Source: Haematobia irritans | Lineage: Eukaryota; Arthropoda; Insecta; Diptera; Muscidae | DNA: 64,000 nt | Reading direction: 5' to 3' | NCBI RefSeq assembly: GCF_050003625.1 | Contig: NC_134398.1 | Span: 203,850,583 to 203,914,582 of the forward strand | In this document: positions 46,634 to 57,304 of the stretch, piece after piece | How the letters are laid out: the number at the start of each line of letters is the position of its first letter | Numbering within the stretch: the first letter of the stretch is position 1 | The notes under the pieces: model-generated | What the model saw: only the letters and a program-made list of their open reading frames with translations | Databases searched by the model: none | What the model was told of the DNA's origin: nothing | Translations under genes and position numbers: made by a program

Positions 46634-46895
46634 TGTATGTTTAGTCGAATATTGTAAATTTATATATGTTTATATTCACACATATGATTTTTATGAAACA
46701 TTCATGTCCCAAACATAATATATTCTAACATATTAACATAGATGTCCCAAACATTTAGTGTTAGTTTAGGAACATTACATGTTCGCACTTAAATATATTG
46801 TGGTTTAAAATCGTGCCCGAAACACATTTTGTTTATATCGGAACATATGAAAAACATATTTTTCTAACAGTGCACTGGGAAGCTGTAAGTAGATA

Positions 46896-47540
46896 CAGTG
46901 AAACCTCTGAAAAATGGACACCCACGGTCGCCTAAATTTTATCAACCTTTGAGAGATGTCCAGGTATGAGAGGTTAATTTTAATGTGTTAATATAGCAAA
47001 CGTAACTACACGGACGAAAAAGACTGTTTTTCATATGTTTGGGTGTAAAAATTAAATGATTGGAACCCAATTTTTTTAACACAATATTTTTAAGTGCACG
47101 CATACAATGTTCATATTCTAGCATAACATGTTTGGGACATATATGTTAATATGTTAGAACATATTATGTTTGGGACATAAAATCTTTGTAAATATAATAT
47201 GCTTGGATTCAAACATATATTAATTTAGAAATAGCCTATAAACATATATGTGTTTAGACAGAGAGACCTAGAGAGTAAGCCGGAAGTAAAAGAATGGAAG
47301 TAACCAATTGGAGCCTTAAAAATATAGAAAATGTCATTAAAATTGTATTCTACCAGTGTATGCCTAAGGTGAAACATAATATGTTTAAACAATACAAACA
47401 ATATTTTGTTTGGATAAATCCTGAAAATATATATGCTTGAAGCAAAATGTATTTGGGGTATATGTTACAGAAGCGATTTTTTTTGAGGGTGTAGACTACT
47501 GCCCATGTTTGGGAGGTGTCCAGTTTGAGAGGTTTCACCG
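46896..47540 (+). mobile_element. pogo-like MITE, split by a CAC...GTG element
   Basis: The left end CAGTGAAACCTCTGAAAAAT follows TA (46894-46895). The right end CAGTTTGAGAGGTTTCACCG precedes TA (47541-47542). The ends form an imperfect inverted repeat of about 26 bp (GTGAAACCTCT.AAA..TGGACACC). CAG-type ends and TA target sites fit pogo-group Tc1/mariner MITEs. Without the 483-bp insertion at 47009-47491 and its 2-bp duplication it is only about 160 bp and non-coding. Confidence 0.8.
47009..47491 (-). mobile_element. CAC...GTG element, short copy
   Basis: The plus-strand left end CACGGACGAAAAAGACTG and right end TTTTTTTTGAGGGTG match the ends of the copies at 36240 and 49214, inverted. TA flanks both sides (47007-47008 and 47492-47493). 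The interior is dense in AAACATATTATGTTTGGGAC-type words. No frame. The tRNA-like block is missing, so this is an internally deleted form. Confidence 0.8.
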
Positions 47541-47542
47541 TA

Positions 47543-48827
47543 ACAGGTTGGCTGATAAGCCCCCGGTCTGACACATAGATGGCGCCGCTAGTATTAAATG
47601 CATATTGTTTTTATATAGTACCAACCTTCAAATGATTCGTGTCAAATTTTGAGGACTGTAAGTCAATTAGTTTGTGATATAGAGCGTCTTTTGTGAAGCA
47701 ACTTTTGTTATTGTGAAAAAATGGAAAAAAAGGAATTTCGTGTTTTGGTAAAATACTGTTTTCTGAAGGGAAAAAATACGGTGGAAGCAAAAACTTGGCT
47801 TGATAATGTGTTTCCGGACTCTTCCCCAGGGAAATCAACAATAATTGATTGGTATGCGAAATTCAAGCGTGGTGAAATGAGCACGGAGGACGGTGAACGC
47901 TGTGGACGCCCGAAAGAGGTGGTTACCGACGAAAACATCAAAAAAATCCACAAAAAAATGAATGACCGTAAAATGAACTTGATCGAGATAGCAGAGGCCT
48001 TAAAGATATCAAAGGAACGTGTTGGTCATATCATTCATTAATATTTGGATATGCGGAAGCTCTGTGCAAAATGGGTGCCGCGCGAGCTCACATTTGACCA
48101 AAAACAACGTGTTGATGATTCTGAGCGGTGTTTGCAGCTGTTAACTCGTAATACACCCGAGTTTTTCCTTCGATATGTGGCTTTGGATGAAACATGGCTC
48201 CATCACTACACTTCCGAGTCCAATCGACAGTCGGCTGAGTGGACAGCGACCGGTGAACCGTCTCCGAAACGTGGAAAGACTCAAAAGTCCGCTGGCAAAG
48301 TAATGGCCTCTGTTTTTTGGGATGCGCATGGAATAGTTTTTATCGATTATCTTGAGAAGGGAAAAACCATCAACAGTGACTATTATATGGCGTTATTGGA
48401 GCGTTTGAAGGTCGAAATCGCGGCAAAACGGCCCCATATGAAGAAGAAAAAAGTGTTGTTCCACCAAGACAACGCACCGTGCCACAAGTAGTTGAGAACG
48501 ATGGCAAAAATTCATGAATTGGGCTTCGAATTGCTTCCCCACCCGTATTCTCCAGATCTGGCCCCCAGCGACTTTTTCTGGTTCTCAGACCTCAAAAGAA
48601 TGCTCGCAGGGAAAAAATTTGGCTGCAATGAAGAGGTGATCGCCGAAACTGAGGCCTATTTTGAGGCAAAACCGAAGAAGTACTATCAAAATGGTATCAA
48701 AAAATTGGAAGGTCATCATAATCGTTGTATAGCTCTTGAAGGGAACTATGTTGAATAATAAAAACGAATTTTGACCAAAAAAAATGTGTTTTTCTTTGTT
48801 AGACCGGGGACTTATCAGCCAACCTGT
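47543..48827 (+). mobile_element. irritans-type mariner (Himar1-like)
   Basis: A 1285-bp element with inverted ends ACAGGTTGGCTGATAAG and CTTATCAGCCAACCTGT, and TA on both sides (47541-47542 and 48828-48829). The left TA is the same one that bounds the pogo-like MITE, so the mariner inserted in the MITE's target duplication. The length and ends are those of the irritans subfamily, first described from horn fly. Confidence 0.95.
47721..48758 (+). pseudogene. irritans-type mariner transposase with two stop codons
   Basis: 345 codon positions in a single frame from MEKKEFRVLVKYCF to EGNYVE, close to the usual 348. It is broken by TAA at 48039-48041 (after ISKERVGHIIH) and TAG at 48489-48491 (after DNAPCHK), with no frameshift. 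The DNA-binding half (1-106) has the two helix-turn-helix segments. The catalytic triad lies in ALDETWLHHY, HQDNAPCHK and SPDLAPSDFFWF. I count 33 positions between the second and third Asp, one fewer than the DD34D norm, because one residue is missing in LLPHPYSPD. The copy cannot make full-length transposase, but its similarity to the family suggests fairly recent activity. Confidence 0.93.
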
Positions 48828-48829
48828 TA

Positions 48830-49080
48830 TATGGAACACGTTCTTCAAGAAGACATGGATTTGACGATGTGAGAAATGCTTAGAAGAGATGGACGTAGGC
48901 CACGACGAGGTCCACCTCGGTGTAATACTAAATCGGTTCCGAGGTGGAAAGTATACAATCGGGGTGAAGCAGGATCAGGGCTTGTGGACGCAGGGCCTGC
49001 ATAAAGCACTTTCCCCCTCTCACCCGCATAAAACTCATCAGACAGATGTCAAAGAAAATTTCTATATCCGATATAACTTT
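48830..49080 (+). pseudogene. R1-like 3' tail, continuation after the mariner
   Basis: It resumes with TATGGAACACGTTCTTCAAG, which continues the R1 tail sequence ending at 46895 (GCACTGGGAAGCTGTAAGTA). Homologues near 34010 and 57525 show the site without the insertions. RRPRRGPPRCNTKSVPR follows in one frame. It is decayed and not expressed as far as I can see. Confidence 0.65.
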
Positions 49081-49213
49081 ATTTTACATCATAGGAATTA
49101 ACTAAATTTAGTTAGGTATAGTGGCACCCCGTTATTTCTGGCTCATTTAGAATTTTCTGTCCATGGTGGTACCAAACAGGTTCTCTCTTATCAATGAGTA
49201 CTGCCAGATTCTA

Positions 49214-50164
49214 CACGCTCACAAAAAATCGCTTCTGTAACATATACTCCCAAACATATTTTGCTTCAAGCATATACATTTTTGGGTATTGCCCAAACAT
49301 TTATATGTTTGATCTCTTCCAATATATAATATGTTTGAAAGCATATTAGTCTAAACAATATATGTTTGGGTACTCTAAGTTCCAAACATTTTGTATTTTT
49401 GCATCCAAATTCAATAATGTTGTCTTCCAAAAAACAATATGTTATTATGTGAACATATAATATGTTTGGAAGCATTTTGCACCCAAAAATATTATATGCT
49501 TTAAAAAAATTCTCCCAAACAATATTGTGCTCAAAATTTTATTTATATATATATATATTTACAATCATAATGAATTATGAAAATAAACAGGTAATGACCT
49601 GAATGCTCAAAATTTTGTTTCTGCCCAATTGTATATTCCCCCACATCTTTCTCACTTCCACGAGATTTTTTAGTTCTTAGCACCTTTTTCTGTAATACAA
49701 ACATTGTAGAAGAAATTATTCAATTGTATGATTTTTTTATTTTAATTTTAACTTTTGCCGGACAGGGATTCGAACAGCGGACCACACAGTTTGTAAGGAT
49801 CAAAGAAGTAGCTGATCAATTGCCCAAGGAAAAATAAAATGGTAATTTTGTAATAACAAGCAACAACCACCAACTTAATTCAATATCGCTCCCTGTTAAA
49901 TAGCGCTCCAAGTTACTAAACACATATATGTTTATAGGCTATTTCTAAATTAATATATGTTTGCATCCAAGCATATTATATTTAAAAACATTTTATGTCC
50001 CAAACATAATATGTTCTAGCATATTAACATATATGTCCCAAACATGTTATGCTAGTTTATGAACATTATATGCTTGCACTCAAAAATATTGTGTTTAAAA
50101 ATTTGTGTTCCAAACATATAATGTTTATAGCCAAACATATGAAAAACAGTCTTTTTCATCCGTG
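49214..50164 (+). mobile_element. CAC...GTG element, 951-bp copy
   Basis: It starts CACGCTCACAAAAAATCGC after TA (49212-49213) and ends CTTTTTCATCCGTG before TA (50165-50166). It is colinear with the copy starting at 36240 (TTTTTCTGTAATACAAA block, then a tRNA-like block) and with its right part beyond 46634 (CATGTCCCAAACATAATAT). No transposase frame. A (TA)n stretch lies near 49541-49558. Confidence 0.85.
49765..49837 (-). other. tRNA-like block inside the 951-bp CAC...GTG copy
   Basis: The minus strand has CTTACAAACTGTGTGGTCC and TTCGAATCCCTGTCCGG, matching the block at 36540-36613. The A-box side is eroded. Its presence at the same place in two copies shows it belongs to the element, not to a chance insertion. 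Confidence 0.6.
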
Positions 50165-50166
50165 TA

Positions 50167-50944
50167 TATTTAGCTCAATGAACCCTCTATTAAATAACAC
50201 ATTTCCATCACACATTGATTGGAATTACTGGAATCATATTGGACCCCAAAAAAAAATATTTTCCCATAATAAATCGAAAATTGAAAATTACAGTTTTTAT
50301 TCCATTCAATACGAACAATAAACCAAACATATACATATATCTAAAAACCAAAACATAACAAAGATTTGTTATCATTCAAAAAAATTACCGCTACTAAAAT
50401 AGTTCACTAAACTCTATAGAACTATAAAATAGTCCAATGGAAAAGAAATGACGCCGTCGTCTTAATTCAGAATTTTGTCATTCAGAAAAAATAATCCACA
50501 CACTCTGAAGAACTTTTATGGAACGTAAACAGAAAAAAACAGAAAATCATAAAAAGGCCTATATAAAAGAGAATCGAACAAAAAAAACAAATATGTAGAA
50601 TTATTAACAAGTTATCTTAACCTAAATAGTGTAAAAAAAAAGATAACACATGGACACATAAATGACGAGGTGAAAACTCAAGAAAAATGTTGTCATTCTT
50701 TTTATTTCAAAATGTTTTTGTTGAGACCATCTCATTGAGTGGCATAATATCAGGGCTAGACAAGAATATTACGTGAAAAACGAATAAAAGAAATCGTTGG
50801 CCATTGACCATAGGTGACAAAAACACCTGGAATGTAGTTTTGAACTTGGAAGACCTTACCTTACATCATATAAAGAGTGAGAGAACAAATGTATAAGAAA
50901 GCGACCTCTGGCCACAAAAATTTGATATATTCAAAAACACTCAC
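50167..50944. other. Spacer, no recognised gene
   Basis: AT-rich DNA with A-runs. A 90-codon frame at 50049-50321 starts inside the CAC...GTG element and is not credible. Nothing else recognised. Confidence 0.6.
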
Positions 50945-51750
50945 GAGGAAATTCTATAGAAATTTTATCTTTAGAGAAATTTTCATCAAAAATTTGTATT
51001 TGGCGAAAATTTCATCAACATTTTGTCTTTAGAGAAAGTTTCATCGGAAGTTTGTTTTGAGAGAAAATTTCATCGAAATTTTGTCTTTAGAGAACATTTC
51101 ATCGAAATTTTTTATTTAGAAAAAATTTCATAGAAATTTTGTCGTTAGAAAAAAATTCATAGAAATTTCATCTTTAGAGAAAATTTTATGGAAATTTTGT
51201 CGTTCGAGAAAATGTCATAAACATTTTGTCTTTAGAAAAATTTCATAGAAATTTTGTCTTTAGAGAAAATTTCATAGAAATTTTGTCTTTCGAAAAAATG
51301 TCATATTAGTTTTAATTTTAGAGAAATTTCATAGATATTTTAACTTTAGAGAAAATTTCATAGAAATTTTAACTTTAGAGAATATTTTATAGAAGTCTTA
51401 ACTTTAGAGAAAATTTCATAAAAATGTTGTCTGTGTTTTAGAGATATTTCATAGAAATTTTAACTACATAGAAACTTTCATAGAAATTTTTACTTTTGGA
51501 AAAATTTTCCATTTTAGAGAACATTTCATAGAAATTTTAAATTTAGAGAAAATTTCATAGAAATTTCAAGTTTACAGAAAATTTTAAGAAATATTAATTT
51601 TAGAGAAAATTTTAACTTTAGAGAAAATTTCATAAAAAAAAAATTATAAAAATTTTAAATTTTGAGAAAATGTCAAAGAAATTTTTACTTTATAGAATAT
51701 TTCATAGAAATTTTGTCATTAGAAAAAATGTTATAGAAATTTTGTCGTTA

Positions 51751-52560
51751 GAGAATATTTCATCACAATTTTGTTGTTCGAAAAAATGTCATAGAAATTT
51801 TAATTTTAGAGATATTTCATAAAAAATTTTACTTAAGAGAAATTTCATAGAAATTTCAAGTTTAGAAACAATTTTATAGAAATTTTAACTTTAGAGAAAA
51901 TTCCTGAAAATTTTCAATTTTAGAGAAAATTCCATACAAATTTTCACTTTTAGAGAATTTTTTAAGAAATTTTATACTTTAGAGAAAATTTCATAGAAAT
52001 TTTAACTTTGGAGAAAATTTCATAGAAATTTTAACGTTAGAGAATATTTCATCACAATTTTGTTGTTCGAAAAAATGTCATAGAAATTTTAATTTTAGAG
52101 ATATTTCATAAAAAATTTTACTTAAGAGAAATTTCATAGAAATTTCAAGTTTAGAAACAATTTTATAGAAATTTTAACTTTAGAGAAAATTCCTGAAAAT
52201 TTTCAATTTTAGAGAAAATTCCATACAAATTTTCACTTTTAGAGAATTTTTTAAGAAATTTTATACTTTAGAGAAAATTTCATAGAAATTTTAACTTTGG
52301 AGAAAATTTCATAGAAATTTTAACGTTAGAGAATATTTCATCACAATTTTGTTGTTCGAAAAAATGTCATAGAAATTTTAATTTTAGAGATATTTCATAA
52401 AAAATTTTACTTAAGAGAAATTTCATAGAAATTTCAAGTTTAGAAACAATTTTATAGAAATTTTAACTTTAGAGAAAATTCCAGAAAATTTTCAATTTTA
52501 GAGAAACTTCCATACAAATTTTCACTTTTAGAGAGTTTTTTTAGAAATTTTATACTTTAG
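51751..52560 (+). repeat. Higher-order repeat, period 289 bp, in family C
   Basis: The marker GAGAATATTTCATCACAATT starts at 51751, 52040 and 52329, spaced exactly 289 bp (about ten 29-bp units). Variant units between markers repeat in the same order with very few differences. The third copy diverges near its end. Confidence 0.9.
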
Positions 52561-54970
52561 AGAAAATTTCATAGAAATTTTAACTTTAGAGAAAATTATA
52601 GAAATTTTAACTTTAGAAAAAAATCTAGAAAATTTTCAATTTTAAAGAAAATTTCATACAAATTTTCGCTTTTAGAGATTTTTTTTTTAGAAATTTTATA
52701 CTTTAGGGAAAATTTCATAGAAATTTTTACTTTAGAGAAAATTTCATAGAAATTTTAACTTTGGAGAAAATTTTAATTTTAGAGAAATTTCATAGAAATT
52801 TTAATTTATATGAAAATGTTGTCCTTAAATCTCTATGAAATTTTTACGGTAGAGAAAATTTCATAGAAATTTGCCTTTAGATGTAATTTCATAGAAATGT
52901 TTTCGTTTCACCACAATTCATAGAAATTTTGGCGTTTCATCACAAATTTGTCGTTATAAAAAATGTAATAAAAATTTTAAATTTAGAGAAATTTCATAGA
53001 AATTTTAACTTTAGAGAAAATTTCATAGAAATTTTAACGTTAGAGAAAATTTCATCACAATTTTGTCGTTCGAAAAAATGTCATAGAAATTTTAATTTTA
53101 GAGAAATTTCATAAAAATTTTTATTTAAGAGAAATTTCATAGAAATTTTAATGTTAGAAACAATTTTATAGAAATTTTAACTTTAGAGAAAATTTTCAAT
53201 TTTAGAAAAAAATCCATACAAATTTTCACTTTTAGAGAATTTTTTTTTTTAGAAATTTTTACAATAGAGAAAATTTTATAGAAATTTTTACTTTAGAGAA
53301 AATTTCATAGAAATTTTAACTTTGGAGAAGATTTTAATTTTAGAGAAATTTCATAGAAATTTTAATATATATGAAAATTTTGTCCTTATATCTCTATGAA
53401 ATTTTGTAATTTTAGAGAAATTTCATAGAAATTTTAACTTTAGAGAAAATTTCATAGAAATTTTAACATTAGAGAAAATTTCATAGAAATTTCAATTTTA
53501 GAGAAAATTTAAATATCAATTTTAGAAAAAAATTTTATAAAAATATTAATTTTAGAGAAAATTCAATAAAAATTGTAACTTTATAGAAAATTTCATAAAA
53601 AATTTTATTATATAGAAAAAATTGCATGGAATTTGTGCCTTCGAAACAATTTCATAGAAGTTTTGTTTTTTAAGAAAATTTCATAGAAATTCTGTGTTTG
53701 GAGAAACTTTCATAGAGAAATTTAGAGAAAATTCCAGAAAATTTTCAATTTTAGAGAAACTTCCATACAAATTTTCACTTTTAGAGAGTTTTTTTAGAAA
53801 TTTTATACTTTAGAGAAAATTTCATAGAAATTTTAACTTTAGAGAAAATTATAAAAATTTTAACTTTAGAAAAAAATCTAGAAAATTTTCAATTTTAAAG
53901 AAAATTTCATACAAATTTTCGCTTTTAGAGATTTTTTTTTTAGAAATTTTATACTTTAGGGAAAATTTCATAGAAATTTTTACTTTAGAGAAAATTTCAT
54001 AGAAATTTTAACTTTGGAGAAAATTTTAATTTTAGAGAAATTTCATAGAAATTTTAATTTATATGAAAATGTTGTCCTTAAATCTCTATGAAATTTTTAC
54101 GGTAGAGAAAATTTCATAGAAATTTGCCTTTAGATGTAATTTCATAGAAATGTTTTCGTTTCACCACAATTCATAGAAATTTTGGCGTTTCATCACAAAT
54201 TTGTCGTTATAAAAAATGTAATAAAAATTTTAAATTTAGAGAAATTTCATAGAAATTTTAACTTTAGAGAAAATTTCATAGAAATTTTAACGTTAGAGAA
54301 AATTTCATCACAATTTTGTCGTTCGAAAAAATGTCATAGAAATTTTAATTTTAGAGAAATTTCATAAAAATTTTTATTTAAGAGAAATTTCATAGAAATT
54401 TTAATGTTAGAAACAATTTTATAGAAATTTTAACTTTAGAGAAAATTTTCAATTTTAGAAAAAAATCCATACAAATTTTCACTTTTAGAGAATTTTTTTT
54501 TTAGAAATTTTTACAATAGAGAAAATTTTATAGAAATTTTTACTTTAGAGAAAATTTCATAGAAATTTTAACTTTGGAGAAGATTTTAATTTTAGAGAAA
54601 TTTCATAGAAATTTTAATATATATGAAAATTTTGTCCTTATATCTCTATGAAATTTTGTAATTTTAGAAAAATTTCATAGAAATTTTAACTTTAGAGAAA
54701 ATTTCATAGAAATTTTAACATTAGAGAAAATTTCATAGAAATTTCAATTTTAGAGAAAATTTAAATATCAATTTTAGAAAAAAATTTTATAAAAATATTA
54801 ATTTTAGAGAAAATTCAATAAAAATTGTAACTTTATAGAAAATTTCATAAAAAATTTTATTATATAGAAAAAATTGCATGGAATTTGTGCCTTCGAAACA
54901 ATTTCATAGAAGTTTTGTTTTTTAAGAAAATTTCATAGAAATTCTGTGTTTGGAGAAACTTTCATAGAAA
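52471..54970 (+). repeat. Tandem segmental duplication, two copies of about 1252 bp
   Basis: Copy 1 (52471 to about 53718) and copy 2 (53723 to about 54970) start AGAGAAAATTCCAGAAAATT and end TGGAGAAACTTTCATAG. They are nearly identical over the whole length, with small differences in T-run length. The offset is 1252-1253 bp. This is younger than the divergence among single units. Confidence 0.92.
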
Positions 54971-55476
54971 TTTTAGGTTATGAAAATTTCATAGAAATTT
55001 TGTTTTTTTAAGAACATTTCATAGAAATTCTGTGTTTGGAGAAACTTTTATAGACATTTTGTCATTAGAGAAAATATCATAGAAATTTTGTAGTTAGAAA
55101 AAATGTCATCGAAATTTTGGTCTTTGGAGAAAATTTCATAGAAATTTTGTCATTAGAGAAAATATCATAGAAATTTTGTCTTTAGAAAAAATTTCATCAA
55201 AATTTTGTCTTTGGAGAAAATTTCATCGAAATTTTGTCTTTGGAGAAAATTTCATCACAATTTTCTTTTTAGAAAAAATGTCATCGAAATTTTGTCGTTG
55301 GAGAAAATGTCATAGAAATTTCGGGAAAATTTCACAGCATTTTCGTCCTTCGATAAAATTTCATAAAAATTTTGTCTTTGGAGAAAACTTTATAAAATTT
55401 CATACAAAGTTTGTCTTTAGAGAAAATTTTATAGAAATTTCCAGTTTAGAGAAAATTTCATAATAATTTCACTTTT

Positions 55477-55714
55477 AAGGTGAGTATTAAGTTCGAGTTT
55501 AGCCGCAAAAACCGAAACTAAATCGAGTTTAGCCGCTAAAATCGAAAACAGTATAAAATTGTACCACTTTGATGCAAATTGTATTAAAATTTGATGGGGA
55601 ATATCCCAAAGCAACTTTTCACAAAGTTTATATTTTTTTAATGGACTATTAAAGAAAAGTAATCGTGAAAAAATGGCGATTTTAGCGGCTAAACTCGAAG
55701 TTAAATTTTAACTT
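55477..55714 (+). mobile_element. MITE with TIRs around TTCGAGTTTAGCCGC
   Basis: 238 bp interrupting family C. The left end AAGGTGAGTATTAAGTTCGA and the inverted right end AAGTTAAAATTTAACTTCGA both continue into GTTTAGCCGC, an imperfect inverted repeat of about 30 bp. A second TTCGAGTTTAGCCGC-like motif (AATCGAGTTTAGCCGCTAAA) sits inside the left end. No coding capacity. The target duplication is unclear. The class is not settled. Confidence 0.8.
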
Positions 55715-56050
55715 TCATATAAATTTTGTCTTTAGAGAAAATGTCATAGAAATTTTGACTTTTTTCCTTCAAGAAATTTCGTCTTTAGAGAAAAATTTAT
55801 AGAAATTTGATCTTTAGAGAAAATTTTATAAAAATTTTGGCTGTTTTTTTTTTTTTGATATTTTGTCTTTAAAACACTTCTATGTTTTTGGTCTTTAGAA
55901 AAAATTTCACAAAAATTTTGTGTTTCGGGAAAATTGCATAGGTATTTTGTCTTCCCAGAAAATTTTATTGAATTTTTTTCTTTCGAAAATGCCATAAACA
56001 TTTTGTCTTTCAGGAAAATTTCATTAGATAAAATTTTCTAAAAAAAGATG
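55715..56050 (+). repeat. Family C minisatellite, decayed right end
   Basis: About ten diverged units (TTTTGTCTTTAGAGAAAAT types) after the MITE, with a T-run near 55843-55856. The array fades into A-rich DNA. Confidence 0.85.
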
Positions 56051-57304
56051 TGAATAAAATGAAAAAAAAAAAAATTAAATTATAACATATTAAAATAATT
56101 TTAATTAAAGTTTTTACTCAGTTCATATATTTTCAACCGGTATATTGGATTTAATTTCTCTCCCCCTCCATTTGAAAATCTTATCAATTGTGAAAAAAAA
56201 AACATACAAAGAATGAATACATTCATGAAGAAATATTTTTATTACCAGCTATGTTAACTGGAGAAACGGTCAACTCAGTCATTAGTCAAACATGGAAGAA
56301 CTCAGACAAAAACCATAGCCAACATTACAACAAATTGAAAAACATTTAGAATAATTAAACCCCCATCTTTTTTTTTTTTTTTTGAAACTCTTATCTCACC
56401 ACAACATAGGGCCCATTCACTATGAAATGTATCGTTAATTACACCACAATGCATTAGCAAAAGGGGGACAAGGCAAAAAAAGGCCAAAGATTACCTCAAG
56501 GGTTTACCTAGACGATATGAAATGGCTTTTATTATATTTCTTGGTAATTCGTTCCGATTTCATCAAGAAGTACTAGGGCTTTTAGATAAAAAAAAAAAAA
56601 ACAAACAACCCACACTGGAGGAAGAAAAAACGAATGATATGTAATTGATTTGAATTTGTAATATGTAAGTATAGAAAATTTAATTTAAAATGGAATCCGA
56701 TATACAGAAATATCACCACATCTGAAAAGCACAGGTAGTGTTTAAAAATGATAGGTTAAGGGGGGAATTGGCGACGATGGTAGTGGGCAGAGTACAGAGT
56801 GGACACCAATTCCGAGTGTGGTTGTTGTGGACTGTATTATAGGTTTATGGGACAGCAGGTGGATGTTTCCCTTTACACTAGGAGAAATGGACGTCAATCA
56901 GTGGTCATAATTTCTCAGAGCATGAGAAATTATGACATCACATACATACAGAAACCAAGAGGTAAGAAAAAAAGACACAAGGTCGAGGGTTACAAATGTG
57001 AATTTTGGTTTTATTTGAGAGTTAGAGAATGCTCACCGTTTGGGTTATTAAAAGGAATAGAATCATTGTATGTTGTTAATCTTAACAAGAAACCTACATA
57101 CATATATGTTGTCTATGAGTGTTCATTCACAATAGTTTAAGTAATTGGTAATTTCGATAAGTTTAAACTTCATAGATACATTAACAATTCACCATAATTC
57201 ATAATAAATTCAGTTAATTCAAGATATTTAACGGAAATGTATATAAGTGTATATAAGTCTAAACGCAAGGATAGACAGGTAGGATTCATTGTTTCTGATC
57301 CGAT
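56051..57304. other. Spacer, no recognised gene
   Basis: AT-rich DNA with several homopolymer runs. The 113-codon plus frame 56799-57140 is Cys-rich at its start (CGCCGLYYRF) and basic in the middle, but I recognise no family and see no splice or promoter context. It contains a perfect hairpin at 56904-56936. Confidence 0.5.
56904..56936. other. Perfect 13-bp hairpin
   Basis: GTCATAATTTCTC and GAGAAATTATGAC are exact reverse complements separated by AGAGCAT. It stands in otherwise unremarkable spacer. Confidence 0.8.

Larger units (their letters stand above)
36240..46872 (+). mobile_element. Unclassified CAC...GTG DNA element, split by a BEL retrotransposon
   Basis: The left end CACCCTCAAAAAAAATCGC (36240) and right end TCTAACAGTG (46872) are homologous to the ends of the elements at 49214-50164 and 47009-47491. 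The flanking bases are CA on both sides. Removing the BEL element and one TGTA leaves about 1774 bp. The interior is packed with AAACATAT/ATATGTTT-type words, often as inverted pairs around CCAAACATA. It contains two tRNA-like blocks and no transposase frame. I take it for a non-autonomous DNA transposon with 2-bp target duplications; the superfamily is not settled. Confidence 0.75.
50945..55476 (+). repeat. 29-bp minisatellite array, family C
   Basis: About 155 units with the core GAGAAAATTTCATAGAAATT followed by TTGTCTTTA or TTAACTTTA. The period is again 29 bp and AGAAAATTT is shared with families A and B. The array contains two nested levels of segmental duplication, listed separately. 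The frames at 52929-53114 and 54182-54367 are identical because of that duplication and are not genes. Confidence 0.95.
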
